Below are positions 16,130 through 24,894 of a DNA stretch of 40,826 bases, in pieces (the stretch's first letter is position 1; each line of letters starts with the position of its first letter). The stretch lies in assembly GCF_000974485.1 (NCBI RefSeq), contig NZ_BBOM01000017.1, forward strand, positions 1 to 40,826, written 5' to 3'. The stretch is from Streptomyces sp. NBRC 109706. GTDB lineage: Bacteria; Actinomycetota; Actinomycetes; Streptomycetales; Streptomycetaceae. Below the pieces are notes generated by a model. The model was given only the letters and a program-made list of their open reading frames with translations. It was not told the DNA's origin and made no database searches. A program made the translations under genes and the position numbers.

Positions 16130-16324
16130 TCAGCGCAGGTGGTGGGGCACGTCGATGGTGGAACACAGCGCGCGCCAGACGTCCTTGGGATCCCAACCGG
16201 CGTCCAACGCCTCGTACACCGTGCGTCCGCCCAGTTGGGACATCACATGATCCCTGGCGAAGGAGTCCGCGTAACCCGCGCCGAACTGCTCCGTCATCCG
16301 CTCCCAGAACTCCGTCAACCGCAT
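16130..16324 (-). CDS. DUF3046 small protein
   Basis: The small protein has 64 residues, beginning MRLTEFWERMTEQFGAGYAD and ending CSTIDVPHHLR. This is the conserved actinobacterial DUF3046 family that is regularly found just upstream of recA. Its function is unknown. The start ATG 16324 is preceded by GGGGG; a longer in-frame upstream extension is low-complexity and unlikely. No membrane segment or catalytic motif is seen. It is co-oriented with recA but separated from it by the recA promoter. Confidence 0.85.
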   Translation of the reverse strand: MRLTEFWERMTEQFGAGYADSFARDHVMSQLGGRTVYEALDAGWDPKDVWRALCSTIDVPHHLR

Positions 16325-16388
16325 GCCCCCAGTATCCCCAGCCGGCGCGGCGGGCCGGCACCGCCGGCCCGCCGACTCAGCCGCTGAC

Positions 16389-16700
16389 TCAACCACCGAG
16401 TGTCCGACAACCGGCCGTGACCAGCACCGCCACCCCGATCACCAGCAGGAAGGGAGCGCGCAACAGCAGCGCCACCCCGGCCGCCGTCAGCCCGGCCACC
16501 CTGGCGTCCAGCGCCAGGGCGCCGTTGCCGTCGTCGACGGTCTGCAGGGCGGTGAGCGCGGCCAGCAGCGCCACCGGCAACAGGGCGGCGAGCCGGCGCA
16601 CCACGGGGCGTTCCAGGGACGCCGGCGGGATCGAGAGGCCGAGCAGCTTGGCCAGATAGCAGCCGACCGCGGTGAGGCCGATGGCGACCCAGGCGGTCAT
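16389..16700 (-). CDS. azlD: AzlD-family branched-chain amino-acid export subunit
   Basis: The membrane protein has 103 residues and three to four hydrophobic segments (for example VAIGLTAVGCYLAKLLGLSI and LPVALLAALTALQ), the usual AzlD size. AzlD pairs with AzlC to export branched-chain amino acids or analogues. Its ATG overlaps the azlC stop by 4 bp, so the pair is translationally coupled. Confidence 0.85.
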   Translation of the reverse strand: MTAWVAIGLTAVGCYLAKLLGLSIPPASLERPVVRRLAALLPVALLAALTALQTVDDGNGALALDARVAGLTAAGVALLLRAPFLLVIGVAVLVTAGCRTLGG

Positions 16701-17431
16701 GGCGCCACCTCCGGCCCCTCCGGCGCGGCATCCGCGCCGCCGCCCCTCCGGGCCGAGACGGCCAGCACCAGCGGCGCGGCGAGCGCGGCCACCAGCACCG
16801 GCACCCCGGAGGGCAGCACCGGCAGGCAGACCAGGGCCAGCACCACCGCGACGGCGGCGGTCGCCCGCTCGCTCGTGGTCCGCAGCATGGGCGCCAGCAG
16901 CGCCAGGAAGACCGCGGGCGAGGCGGCGTCGAGGCCCCAGGCGTCGGGGTCGCCGATCGAGTCGGCCCCGACGGCGCCCAGCAGCGTGGTCACGTTCCAG
17001 CAGACGAAGAGCGTGCTGCCGCTGACGGCGAAGCCCAGCCTGGCCAGCCGGGGTCCGCGCTGGGCGAGGGCCACCACCGAGGTCTCGTCGATCACCCAGT
17101 GCGCCGCCAGGGGGCGTATCCGTCGGGGCAGCCGCAGCAGGGCGGAGAGCCGCAGTCCGTAGAAGCAGTTGCGGACGCCGAGAAAGAACGCGCCGGCAGC
17201 CGCCGTGACCGGGCTTCCCCCCGCGGCCAACGCGCCGACCAGCGCGAACTGGGAGGCGCCGGTGAAGACGAGCAGGCTGAGCACACAGGCCTGTGGCACG
17301 CTCAGCCCGTTGGTCGCGGCGGTGATACCGAAGGCGAATCCGGAGATCCCCACGGCGAAGCCCACGCCGAGGGCGTCCCTGACCGTGGCGCGGCGCTCCT
17401 CCACGGTCGGCTGATCTGTCAGGTTTTCCAT
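16697..17431 (-). CDS. azlC: AzlC-family branched-chain amino-acid permease
   Basis: The protein has 244 residues and about six to eight membrane segments. The conserved AzlC core is visible as LLVFTGASQFALVGALAAGG and LGVRNCFYGLRLSALL, then HWVIDETSVVALAQ. It is the large subunit of the AzlCD exporter. The start is ATG 17431; a GTG codon directly before it at 17434 is equally readable. The upstream araC-type gene ends 12 bp before, so regulator and transporter form one operon, a common azl arrangement. Confidence 0.9.
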   Translation of the reverse strand: MENLTDQPTVEERRATVRDALGVGFAVGISGFAFGITAATNGLSVPQACVLSLLVFTGASQFALVGALAAGGSPVTAAAGAFFLGVRNCFYGLRLSALLRLPRRIRPLAAHWVIDETSVVALAQRGPRLARLGFAVSGSTLFVCWNVTTLLGAVGADSIGDPDAWGLDAASPAVFLALLAPMLRTTSERATAAVAVVLALVCLPVLPSGVPVLVAALAAPLVLAVSARRGGGADAAPEGPEVAP

Positions 17432-17443
17432 CACGGCTGAACG

Positions 17444-18343
17444 TTATGCGCCCGGATGGTTCTGTTTCTTGTACGTTCTTGCACCTTGAACGACATCGGG
17501 AGGAAGCGCCGTCGCGCGGCGTTCCCGCTGGTAGGCCCCGGGTGGCACGCCGACGGTGCGCCGGAAGTGCCGGTGGAGATGGGACTGGTCGGTGAAGCCG
17601 ACGGCGAGCGCGGCATCGGCGGGACGCACCCCGCTATCGAGCAGCTCCCTGGCCCGGTGCACCCTGGCATCGGTCAGCCAGGCGTGCGGCGGCATCCCGT
17701 ACCGCTCGCGGAACGCCCGCAGCAGGGCGAAGGGGCTGGTGTCCAGCCCCGCGGCCAACCGTTCCAGGGTGGGCGGTCGAGCCATCCGCTCCAGCAGACA
17801 CTCCCGGGCGCGTTGAGCCAGGCGCGCGCCGGCCTGGCGCCTCACCCGCCGGGGGCGCGCGCCACCGGCGGTCAACAGCAGCCGTGCGACGGTCAGTCGA
17901 AGGAGGCTGTCGGCGGCCAGCGCGTTCCCCTCCTCGGTGGCCCGCAGCACCCGCCCCACCAGCCGCACCGCCTTCGGATCGTGCACCACGGGATCGGTGA
18001 ACCAGGCGGCTCCGCGCAGCCCGACCACCTCGGCGGCGATCGCGTCCACCACCTCGGGCGAGGGGTAGAGGGCGCCGTAGGCCCAGCCCTCGGGCACGGC
18101 GGCGTGCCCGGTGTGCGGAACATCCGGATTGATCATCACCAGCCCGCCCGCCCCGGCCCGCTCCACCGTTCCCCGATGGTGGAACGCCTCCACGCCCTGG
18201 GTGATCCCGGCGATCACAAAGGTGCGGTGGGTGTGCCGGATGAAGGTCCGCCGGACATAGCGGGCCCGCAGCAGGTCGACGCCGGGGAGTTCCGGCGCCA
18301 GCCAGTGCCGGGCCGTCTCCTGCCCGGGCTCGGAGGAGGTCAT
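17444..18343 (-). CDS. AraC-family transcriptional regulator of azlCD
   Basis: The protein has about 299 residues from ATG 18343 (ATG 18352 would add three). The N-terminal cupin-type sensing domain contains VMINPDVPHTGHA. The C-terminal double HTH (about 195-285) shows TLERLAAGLDTSPFALLRAF, DARVHRARELLDSG and AALAVGFTDQSHLHRHFRRT, then VGVPPGAYQR, the AraC signature. It is the first gene of an araC-azlC-azlD operon and probably activates it in response to an amino acid. It is divergent from the lhr helicase gene with only 47 bp between starts. Confidence 0.88.
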   Translation of the reverse strand: MTSSEPGQETARHWLAPELPGVDLLRARYVRRTFIRHTHRTFVIAGITQGVEAFHHRGTVERAGAGGLVMINPDVPHTGHAAVPEGWAYGALYPSPEVVDAIAAEVVGLRGAAWFTDPVVHDPKAVRLVGRVLRATEEGNALAADSLLRLTVARLLLTAGGARPRRVRRQAGARLAQRARECLLERMARPPTLERLAAGLDTSPFALLRAFRERYGMPPHAWLTDARVHRARELLDSGVRPADAALAVGFTDQSHLHRHFRRTVGVPPGAYQRERRATALPPDVVQGARTYKKQNHPGA

Positions 18344-18390
18344 GGCCGCCATTGTGCGTCGCTGTCAGTGGTCGGGTGCACGATGGGCCC

Positions 18391-21300
18391 ATGGACAAAC
18401 GGAGCACTCCGGGGTCGAGCACCGTGCTCGACGGCTTCTCCCCGGCCACCAGGGCGTGGTTCACCCATGCCTTCCACGCGCCCACCGCCGCGCAGGAGGG
18501 CGCCTGGCTGGCGATCCGGGAGGATTCCGATGCGCTGGTGGTCGCTCCCACGGGCTCGGGCAAGACGCTCGCCGCCTTCCTCGCCTCGCTCGACCGGCTC
18601 GCGGCCACGCCGCCGCCGGCCGAGCCGCACAAGCGCTGCCGGGTGCTCTATGTCTCGCCGCTCAAGGCCCTCGCGGTGGATGTGGAGCGCAACCTGCGCA
18701 GCCCGCTCACGGGCATCCGGCAGGAGTCGGCCAGGCTCGGGCTCCCCGAGCCGGATATCCGGGTCGGCATCCGCACCGGGGACACCCCGGCGGCGGACCG
18801 CCGCACGCTGGCCAGACGGCCGCCCGACATCCTGATCACCACGCCGGAATCGCTCTTCCTGATGCTCACCTCGGCCGCCAGAGAAGCCCTCTCCGGCGTG
18901 GAGACGGTCATCCTGGACGAGGTGCACGCCGTCGCCGGCACCAAGCGCGGGGCCCATCTGGCGCTCTCCCTCGAACGGTTGGACGCGCTGCTCCCCCGCC
19001 CGGCGCGCCGGATCGGGCTCTCCGCCACGGTCCGCCCGGTCGACGAGGTGGCGCGCTTCCTCTCCCCGCAGCGCAAGGCCACGGTGGTGCAGCCGCCCGC
19101 CGGCAAGGAGTTCCAGCTGTCGGTCGTGGTGCCGGTCCCCGATCTCGGGGAGCTGGGCGGCTCCCCGGTGCCGGATGCCGCCGGCTCGGAGGATCGCCCC
19201 TCCATCTGGCCCTCGGTCGAGGAGCGCATCGTCGATCTGGTGCTGGCGCACCGCTCCACGATCGTCTTTGTCAACTCCCGGCGGCTGGCCGAGCGGTTGT
19301 GCAACCGGATGAACGAGATCGCCCATGAGCGGTCCACGGGAGAGGCGCTGCCCGCCGATCACTCCCCGGCCGAGCTGATGGGCGGTTCGGGCGCGGGAAA
19401 GGGCGCTTCCGCCGTGCTGGCCCGGGCCCACCACGGTTCGGTGGCCAAGGAGCAGCGGGCCGGCATCGAGGAGGATCTCAAGGCCGGCCGGCTGCCCGCC
19501 GTCGTCGCCACCTCCAGCCTGGAGTTGGGCATCGACATGGGCTCCGTCGATCTGGTGGTGCAGGTCGAGTCCCCGCCCTCGGTGGCCTCCGGGCTGCAGA
19601 GGGTCGGCCGCGCGGGCCACCAGGTGGGCGCGGTCTCGGCCGGCGTGGTCTTCCCCAAGTACCGGGGCGATCTGGTGCAGTCGGCCGTGGTCACGGAGCG
19701 CATGCGGGCCGGCGCCATCGAGGCGCTGCACGTCCCGGCCAACCCGCTGGACGTGCTGGCCCAGCAGATCGTCGCCAGCACCGCGATGGATTCCTGGGAC
19801 GTGGACGAGCTGTTGGCGCTGGTGCGCCGCGCCGCCCCGTTCGCCGCGCTGCCCGAGTCGGCCTACCACTCGGTGCTGGACATGCTCGCGGGGCGCTATC
19901 CCTCCGACGCCTTCGCCGAGTTGCGCCCGCGGCTGGTCTGGGACCGGGTGGCGGGCACCCTCCAGGGCCGCCCTGGCGCCCAGCGGCTCGCCGTCACCTC
20001 CGGCGGCACCATCCCCGATCGTGGCCTCTTCGGCGTCTTCCTCGCCGGCTCCGACCCCAGAAAGGGCGGCGGCCGGGTCGGCGAGCTGGACGAGGAGATG
20101 GTCTACGAGTCCCGCGTCGGCGACGTGTTCACGCTGGGCACCACCTCCTGGCGGATCGAGGACATCACCAGGGATCGGGTGCTGGTAACCCCCGCCCCCG
20201 GCGTCCCCGGCCGGCTGCCCTTCTGGAAGGGCGACCAGCTGGGCAGGCCGCTGGAGTTGGGTCGTGCCCTCGGCGCCTTCCTCCGGGAGATCGGCGCCCT
20301 CGACGAGAAGGCCGCCCGCGCGCGCCTGGCGGAGGCCGGGCTCGACGCGTGGGCGGTGGACAACGTCCTGTCCTATCTCGACGAGCAGCGCCGGGCCTGC
20401 GGTCATGTCCCCGACGACCGCACCATCGTGGTGGAGCGGTTCCGCGACGAGCTGGGCGACTGGCGGGTGGTGGTGCACTCCCCGTTCGGTGCCCAGGTGC
20501 ACGCCCCCTGGGCGCTGGCGCTCGGCGCCCGGCTGAGCGAACGGCACGGCCTGGACGCCCAGGTGCTGCACGCCGACGACGGCATCGTGCTGCGGCTGCC
20601 GGACGCCGATCCGCTCTCCGCCGACGCCGGCTGGGACGAGGACGCCCCCGCCGGCGGCCCGCTGGACGCCGCGTTCGACGACGGCCGGGCACCGGTCGGC
20701 GCGCAGGACGTGCTCTTCGAGGCGGCCGAGGTCGACCAGCTGGTCACCGAGCAGGTCGGCGGCTCGGCGCTGTTCGCCGCGCGCTTCCGGGAGTGCGCCG
20801 CCCGGGCGCTGCTGCTGCCCAGACGCGACCCGGGGCGCCGCACCCCGCTCTGGCAGCAGCGCCAACGCGCCTCCCAACTGCTCTCCGTCGCCAGCGAGTT
20901 CGGCTCCTTCCCCATCGTCCTCGAAGCGGTCAGGGAGTGCCTGCAGGACGTCTTCGACGTGCCGGGGCTCGCCGAGCTGATGCGGGACATCGAGGCCCGC
21001 CGGGTCCGGCTGGTCGAGGTGACCACCCCCGATCCGTCGCCCTTCGCCCGCTCCCTGCTCTTCGGCTATGTCGCCCAGTTCCTCTACGAGGGCGACTCCC
21101 CGCTGGCCGAACGCCGGGCCGCGGCCCTGTCGTTGGACTCCCGGCTGCTGGCCGAGCTGCTGGGCCGCGCCGAGCTGCGCGAACTGCTCGACCCCGAGGT
21201 GCTCACCGAGCTGGAGCGCGAGCTGGGCTGGCGCACGGAAGAGCGCCGGGTGTCGGACGCGGAGGGCGTCGCCGATCTGCTGCGGGTGCTCGGCCCGCTC

Positions 21301-23088
21301 ACCGACGAGGAGTTGGTCGAACGCGGCGCCAGCCGTGCGTGGGCCGAGGAGCTGGCGACGGCCCGTCGGGTGCTGCCGGTGCGGATCGCGGGCGAGCCCC
21401 GCTGGGCCGCCATCGAGGACGCGGGGCGGCTGCGCGACGCCCTGGGCACCGCCCTGCCCGTCGGGGTGCCCGAGGCGTTCACCGAGCCGGTCGCCGACCC
21501 CCTGGGCGATCTGCTGGCCCGGCACGCCCGCACCCACGGCCCCTTCACCTCGGCCCAGGCCGCCGCCCGGCTCGGCCTCGGCACCGCCGTCGCCGACGGG
21601 GCACTGCACCGGATGGCCGCCGAAGGCCGGCTGGTGCAGGGCGAGTTCCGCCCGGGGGCGAGCGGTCAGGAGTGGTGCGATCCCACGGTGCTGCGCCGGT
21701 TGCGACGCCGCTCGCTGGCGGCGCTCCGCCAGGAGGTGGAGCCGGTCGCCCCCGGCGTGCTGGCGGCCTTCCTCCCCGCCTGGCAGCATGCGGGAGCCCC
21801 CGCCGGCCGAGGGGAACTGCGCGGCCCCGAGGGGCTGTCCCGGGCCGTGGAGCAGCTGCAGGGCGCCTCAGTGCCGGCCTCGGCCCTGGAGCGGCTGGTG
21901 CTGCCCGCCCGGGTCTCCGGCTACACCCCGCAGATGCTGGACGAGCTGACCGCCTCGGGCGAGGTGGTGTGGGCGGGAGCCGGCGCGCTCCCCGGCAAGG
22001 ACGGCTGGATCTCGCTGTTCCTGGCCGACACCGCGCCACTGCTGCTTCCCGCCCCGCATCCCCTGGAGTTGACGGAGGAGCACCGCGCGGTGCGGAGCGC
22101 GCTCGCCGGCGGCTACGGCCTCTTCTTCCGTCAGATCGTCGAGCAGGTCCGGGCGTTGGGCCTGGAAGCCTCCGAGGCGGCGCTGGCCGAGCGGGTGTGG
22201 GAGCTGGCCTGGTCGGGCCGGCTCACCAACGACACCCTCAGCCCGTTGCGTGCCCTCCTCGGCTCGGGTCGCACCGCCGGGGCCACGGCGCATCGCGCCA
22301 GACGCGCCACGCCGCGTGGCCGCTATGGCGCGCTGGCCGTGGGCGCGGGCGGCGCGATGCGCCCCACCGCCTCGCGCGGCGGCCCGCCCACGGTGGCCGG
22401 CCGCTGGTCACTGCTGCCGGAGCGGGAGGCCGATCCCACGCTGCGCGCGCACGCCCTGGCGCGCACCCTGCTCGACCGGCACGGCGTGGTCACCAGGGGC
22501 GCGGTGGCCACCGAGGGTGTCGCCGGCGGCTTCTCGGCGGCCTACCGGGTGCTGTCGGTCTTCGAGGAGAACGGCCAGGCCAGACGCGGTTATGTGGTCG
22601 AGGGCCTGGGGGCGGCCCAGTTCGCGATGGACGGCGCGGTGGACCGGCTGCGGGCCATCGGCTCCGCCGCTGACCGCTCGGCCGGCCAGGCCGCCCCCCG
22701 GGCGGTGCTGCTGGCCGCCGCCGATCCGGCGAACGCCTATGGCGCCGCGCTGCCCTGGCCGGAGCCGCCGGCGGGCGCACGGCACAAGCCGGGGCGCAAG
22801 GCGGGCTCCCTGGTGGTGCTGGTCGACGGGGCGCTCACGCTCTATGTGGAGCGCGGCGGTCGCACCCTGCTCGCCTGGCCGGGTGGCGAGGAGCAGCCGG
22901 AGGCGGCGGAGGCCCCGCTGCGCGCGGCGGCCGAGGCCCTGGCCCAGGCGGTACGGGCCGGCATGGTCGGCACCCTCACGGTGGAACGGGTCAACGGACA
23001 GCCCGCACTCACCGATACGTGGTGGGTGGGCCTGCTGGAGAGCACGGGATTCCACGCGACACCGCGCGGTCTGCGGCTGCGCCGCTGA
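18391..23088 (+). CDS. lhr: Large ATP-dependent 3'-5' helicase Lhr
   Basis: The superfamily 2 helicase has 1565 residues, full length for actinobacterial Lhr. It translocates 3'-5' on ssDNA and unwinds RNA:DNA hybrids in DNA repair. Motif I is APTGSGKT (about 52-59), motif II is LDEVHAV (about 175), motif III is GLSATVRP. The C-terminal RecA lobe has TSSLELGIDMGSVDLVVQVE and QRVGRAGHQ (motif VI). The winged-helix and beta-barrel Lhr-core follow, then the long Lhr-CTD ending RGLRLRR. The start is ATG 18391; a TTG at 18352 is in frame but has no support. Divergent from the araC gene. A Nei/Fpg glycosylase gene often neighbours lhr in actinomycetes but is absent here. Confidence 0.94.
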   Translation: MDKRSTPGSSTVLDGFSPATRAWFTHAFHAPTAAQEGAWLAIREDSDALVVAPTGSGKTLAAFLASLDRLAATPPPAEPHKRCRVLYVSPLKALAVDVERNLRSPLTGIRQESARLGLPEPDIRVGIRTGDTPAADRRTLARRPPDILITTPESLFLMLTSAAREALSGVETVILDEVHAVAGTKRGAHLALSLERLDALLPRPARRIGLSATVRPVDEVARFLSPQRKATVVQPPAGKEFQLSVVVPVPDLGELGGSPVPDAAGSEDRPSIWPSVEERIVDLVLAHRSTIVFVNSRRLAERLCNRMNEIAHERSTGEALPADHSPAELMGGSGAGKGASAVLARAHHGSVAKEQRAGIEEDLKAGRLPAVVATSSLELGIDMGSVDLVVQVESPPSVASGLQRVGRAGHQVGAVSAGVVFPKYRGDLVQSAVVTERMRAGAIEALHVPANPLDVLAQQIVASTAMDSWDVDELLALVRRAAPFAALPESAYHSVLDMLAGRYPSDAFAELRPRLVWDRVAGTLQGRPGAQRLAVTSGGTIPDRGLFGVFLAGSDPRKGGGRVGELDEEMVYESRVGDVFTLGTTSWRIEDITRDRVLVTPAPGVPGRLPFWKGDQLGRPLELGRALGAFLREIGALDEKAARARLAEAGLDAWAVDNVLSYLDEQRRACGHVPDDRTIVVERFRDELGDWRVVVHSPFGAQVHAPWALALGARLSERHGLDAQVLHADDGIVLRLPDADPLSADAGWDEDAPAGGPLDAAFDDGRAPVGAQDVLFEAAEVDQLVTEQVGGSALFAARFRECAARALLLPRRDPGRRTPLWQQRQRASQLLSVASEFGSFPIVLEAVRECLQDVFDVPGLAELMRDIEARRVRLVEVTTPDPSPFARSLLFGYVAQFLYEGDSPLAERRAAALSLDSRLLAELLGRAELRELLDPEVLTELERELGWRTEERRVSDAEGVADLLRVLGPLTDEELVERGASRAWAEELATARRVLPVRIAGEPRWAAIEDAGRLRDALGTALPVGVPEAFTEPVADPLGDLLARHARTHGPFTSAQAAARLGLGTAVADGALHRMAAEGRLVQGEFRPGASGQEWCDPTVLRRLRRRSLAALRQEVEPVAPGVLAAFLPAWQHAGAPAGRGELRGPEGLSRAVEQLQGASVPASALERLVLPARVSGYTPQMLDELTASGEVVWAGAGALPGKDGWISLFLADTAPLLLPAPHPLELTEEHRAVRSALAGGYGLFFRQIVEQVRALGLEASEAALAERVWELAWSGRLTNDTLSPLRALLGSGRTAGATAHRARRATPRGRYGALAVGAGGAMRPTASRGGPPTVAGRWSLLPEREADPTLRAHALARTLLDRHGVVTRGAVATEGVAGGFSAAYRVLSVFEENGQARRGYVVEGLGAAQFAMDGAVDRLRAIGSAADRSAGQAAPRAVLLAAADPANAYGAALPWPEPPAGARHKPGRKAGSLVVLVDGALTLYVERGGRTLLAWPGGEEQPEAAEAPLRAAAEALAQAVRAGMVGTLTVERVNGQPALTDTWWVGLLESTGFHATPRGLRLRR

Positions 23089-23173
23089 GCACATCGGGCA
23101 AGCCGGGCACGAGGGGCGGGAAGAGCACGAAGAGCGGGCGAGAGAGCCCCGGGCGCCGCCGCAACTACCCGGC

Positions 23174-23230
23174 ACAACACACGACAACGGCCGGTGCATC
23201 TGCTCCGGCCGAGGCGCGTTGTGTGGTTGT
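23174..23230. terminator. Hairpin between convergent lhr and clgR
   Basis: The inner stem CGGCCGG (23188-23194) / CCGGCCG (23205-23211) has a 10-nt loop. It is flanked by imperfectly complementary outer arms near 23174-23187 and 23214-23230. The convergent position suggests a bidirectional terminator. There is no clear T-run on either side. Confidence 0.5.
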
Positions 23231-23607
23231 CAGGCGGCGACCACGTCCACGGCCTCGGAAGGGGCCTTGATCGTGACGCGCTCTTCGGGACGGTGGGTGA
23301 CGCTGGTGACACGCACCGGGTTCAGCATGGGACGCATCGGGGGCACCGTGTCACTCGCGGCGGACTGGGCCAGCTCGGCGAGGGACAGCTCATCGCTGAC
23401 CTCCCGCATGAGCTCCGACATCCGCAGTTCGAGAGCATCGCAGATGGCAGCCAGCAGCTCGGAGGAAGCTTCCTTCTGCCCGCGCTCCACCTCGGAGAGA
23501 TATCCGAGGGACACGCGAGCGGAAGAGGACACTTCGCGCAGGGTGCGGCCCTGACGTTGGCGCTGCCGACGCAGCACGTCACCCAACAGGCGACGGAGCA
23601 GGATCAT
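23230..23607 (-). CDS. clgR: XRE-family regulator ClgR (clp/lon activator)
   Basis: The regulator has 125 residues. The Cro/CI-type HTH lies at about 8-62 (GRTLREVSSSARVSLGYLSE, VERGQKEASSELLAAICDAL), then a short C-terminal domain. ClgR activates clpP1, clpC and lon genes in Streptomyces and related actinobacteria. The C-terminus AVDVVAA resembles a ClpXP-type degron; ClgR of S. lividans is known to be degraded by Clp protease through terminal alanines. The start ATG 23607 is preceded by GGGAG, and an in-frame extension upstream is rejected for lack of a ribosome-binding site. It lies after cinA, 95 bp away, as in other actinobacteria. Confidence 0.9.
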   Translation of the reverse strand: MILLRRLLGDVLRRQRQRQGRTLREVSSSARVSLGYLSEVERGQKEASSELLAAICDALELRMSELMREVSDELSLAELAQSAASDTVPPMRPMLNPVRVTSVTHRPEERVTIKAPSEAVDVVAA

Positions 23608-23702
23608 CGGTGGCTCCCTCCTCGGACCGTTGGCCTCGCTTGCTTCATGCCCCACCGTACCGCCTCGGACTCCCCCCGTGCGGGGAGCGATGTCTTGTTC
23701 AC

Positions 23703-24263
23703 TCAGGGCTGCAAACATCCATCCTCTCCGTTCTGTTCCGTATCCTGACCCGCTTCGAAGTCCGCATGAATCAGTTCGTTGCGAAGCAGGGCGAGCACGG
23801 CCCGAACGCTGCCGGCTCGGATCGCCGCCCGGTCACCCCGCAGATTCAGCCGCTGAGCCACGACTCCCCCCATACGAGGCGCCGAAACCGCCACATGGAC
23901 CGTGCCGACCGGCATTCCGTCCTGCTCCTCGGGACCGGCGACCCCGGTGGTCGCAAGCCCCCAGTCCGCGCCCAGCCGGGTCCGGACGCCGACGGCCAGC
24001 TGCCGGGCCACCTCGGCGTCCACCGCACCCCGCTCGGCGAGCAGGGTGGCGTCCACCCCCAGCACCTCCCGTTTGACCTCGGTCGCATAGGCCGTCACCG
24101 AGCCGCGAAAGGCCCGCGAAGCCCCGGGAACGTCCGTGATCGCCGCCGCCACCAGACCGCCGGTGAGAGACTCAGCGACGGCGAGGGTCTGCCCGCGCCC
24201 GAGCAGTATCCCCAGCACCTGCGCCGCCGTCGACGGCTCCGCGCGCACTCCGCTAGCGCCCAT
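23703..24263 (-). CDS. cinA: CinA C-terminal domain protein (NMN amidohydrolase type)
   Basis: The protein has 186 residues and contains only the CinA C-terminal domain, which in characterised homologues deamidates nicotinamide mononucleotide (PncC activity). Conserved stretches are LAVAESLTGGLVAAAITDVP, GSVTAYATEVKREVLGV, ERGAVDAEVARQLAVGVR and TTGVAGPEEQDGMPVGTVHV. The N-terminal MoaB-like domain of full CinA is missing, which is normal for stand-alone forms in actinobacteria. Its start overlaps the pgsA 3' end by 11 bp, so it is coupled to the rimO-pgsA operon. Confidence 0.92.
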   Translation of the reverse strand: MGASGVRAEPSTAAQVLGILLGRGQTLAVAESLTGGLVAAAITDVPGASRAFRGSVTAYATEVKREVLGVDATLLAERGAVDAEVARQLAVGVRTRLGADWGLATTGVAGPEEQDGMPVGTVHVAVSAPRMGGVVAQRLNLRGDRAAIRAGSVRAVLALLRNELIHADFEAGQDTEQNGEDGCLQP

Positions 24264-24894
24264 CGGCCCGCTCCCTGGCCAGCCCCCGACGGCGCAGGGT
24301 GACCGCCTGCCGCACGTAGTCGAGCCCCGTCGCCACCGTCAACACCACGGCCAGCGCCATCACCCACCAGCGCAGCGTGGCCAGTGGCCCGGTGAGCGCC
24401 AGTATGTACATGCCGACGGCGATGCCCTGGGCGAGCGTCTTGAGCTTGCCGCCCCGGCTGGCCGGGATGACGCCGTGCCTGATCACCCAGAACCGCATCA
24501 GCGTGATGCCCAACTCCCGGGCCAGGATGGTGGCGGTGACCCACCACGGGAGCTCGGAGAGCAGCGAGAGACAGATCAGCGCGGAGCCCATGATCGCCTT
24601 GTCGGCGATCGGGTCGGCGATCTTCCCGAAGTCCGTGACCAGGTTGTGCCGCCGGGCCAGCTCCCCGTCGAAGAGATCGGTGATCATGGCGATGGTGAAG
24701 GCCGCCCAGGCCAGCGAGCGCCAGGCCGGATCGTGGCCGCCCTCGGCGAACATCAACAGCACGAATCCCGGCACCAGCAGCAGCCGCACCATGGTCAGAA
24801 TGTTGGCGATGTTCCACAGTCCCGGCCCCGTGGGGGAATGCTCCGGGTCCGCCGTCCGGCCGCCCCCCGCGGCCGAGGCCGGCGTGGATGTCAC
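24253..24894 (-). CDS. pgsA: CDP-diacylglycerol-glycerol-3-phosphate 3-phosphatidyltransferase
   Basis: The membrane enzyme has 213 residues and makes phosphatidylglycerol phosphate from CDP-diacylglycerol. The CDP-alcohol phosphotransferase signature is complete: D73, D76-G77, A80-R81, G90, D94 and D98 (DLFDGELARR ... GKIADPIADKA). Several hydrophobic segments span residues 30-195. The GTG start overlaps the rimO stop by 4 bp (GTGA), and the 3' end overlaps cinA. A hydrophilic N-terminal tail of about 25 residues precedes NIANILTMVRLLLVP. Other CDP-alcohol transferases are possible, but the rimO-pgsA-cinA order supports PgsA. Confidence 0.93.
   Translation of the reverse strand: MTSTPASAAGGGRTADPEHSPTGPGLWNIANILTMVRLLLVPGFVLLMFAEGGHDPAWRSLAWAAFTIAMITDLFDGELARRHNLVTDFGKIADPIADKAIMGSALICLSLLSELPWWVTATILARELGITLMRFWVIRHGVIPASRGGKLKTLAQGIAVGMYILALTGPLATLRWWVMALAVVLTVATGLDYVRQAVTLRRRGLARERADGR

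Noticed and set aside
18340..21789. Long minus-strand open frame opposite lhr
   Set aside because: No family motifs and low-complexity composition; lhr on the plus strand has all helicase motifs.
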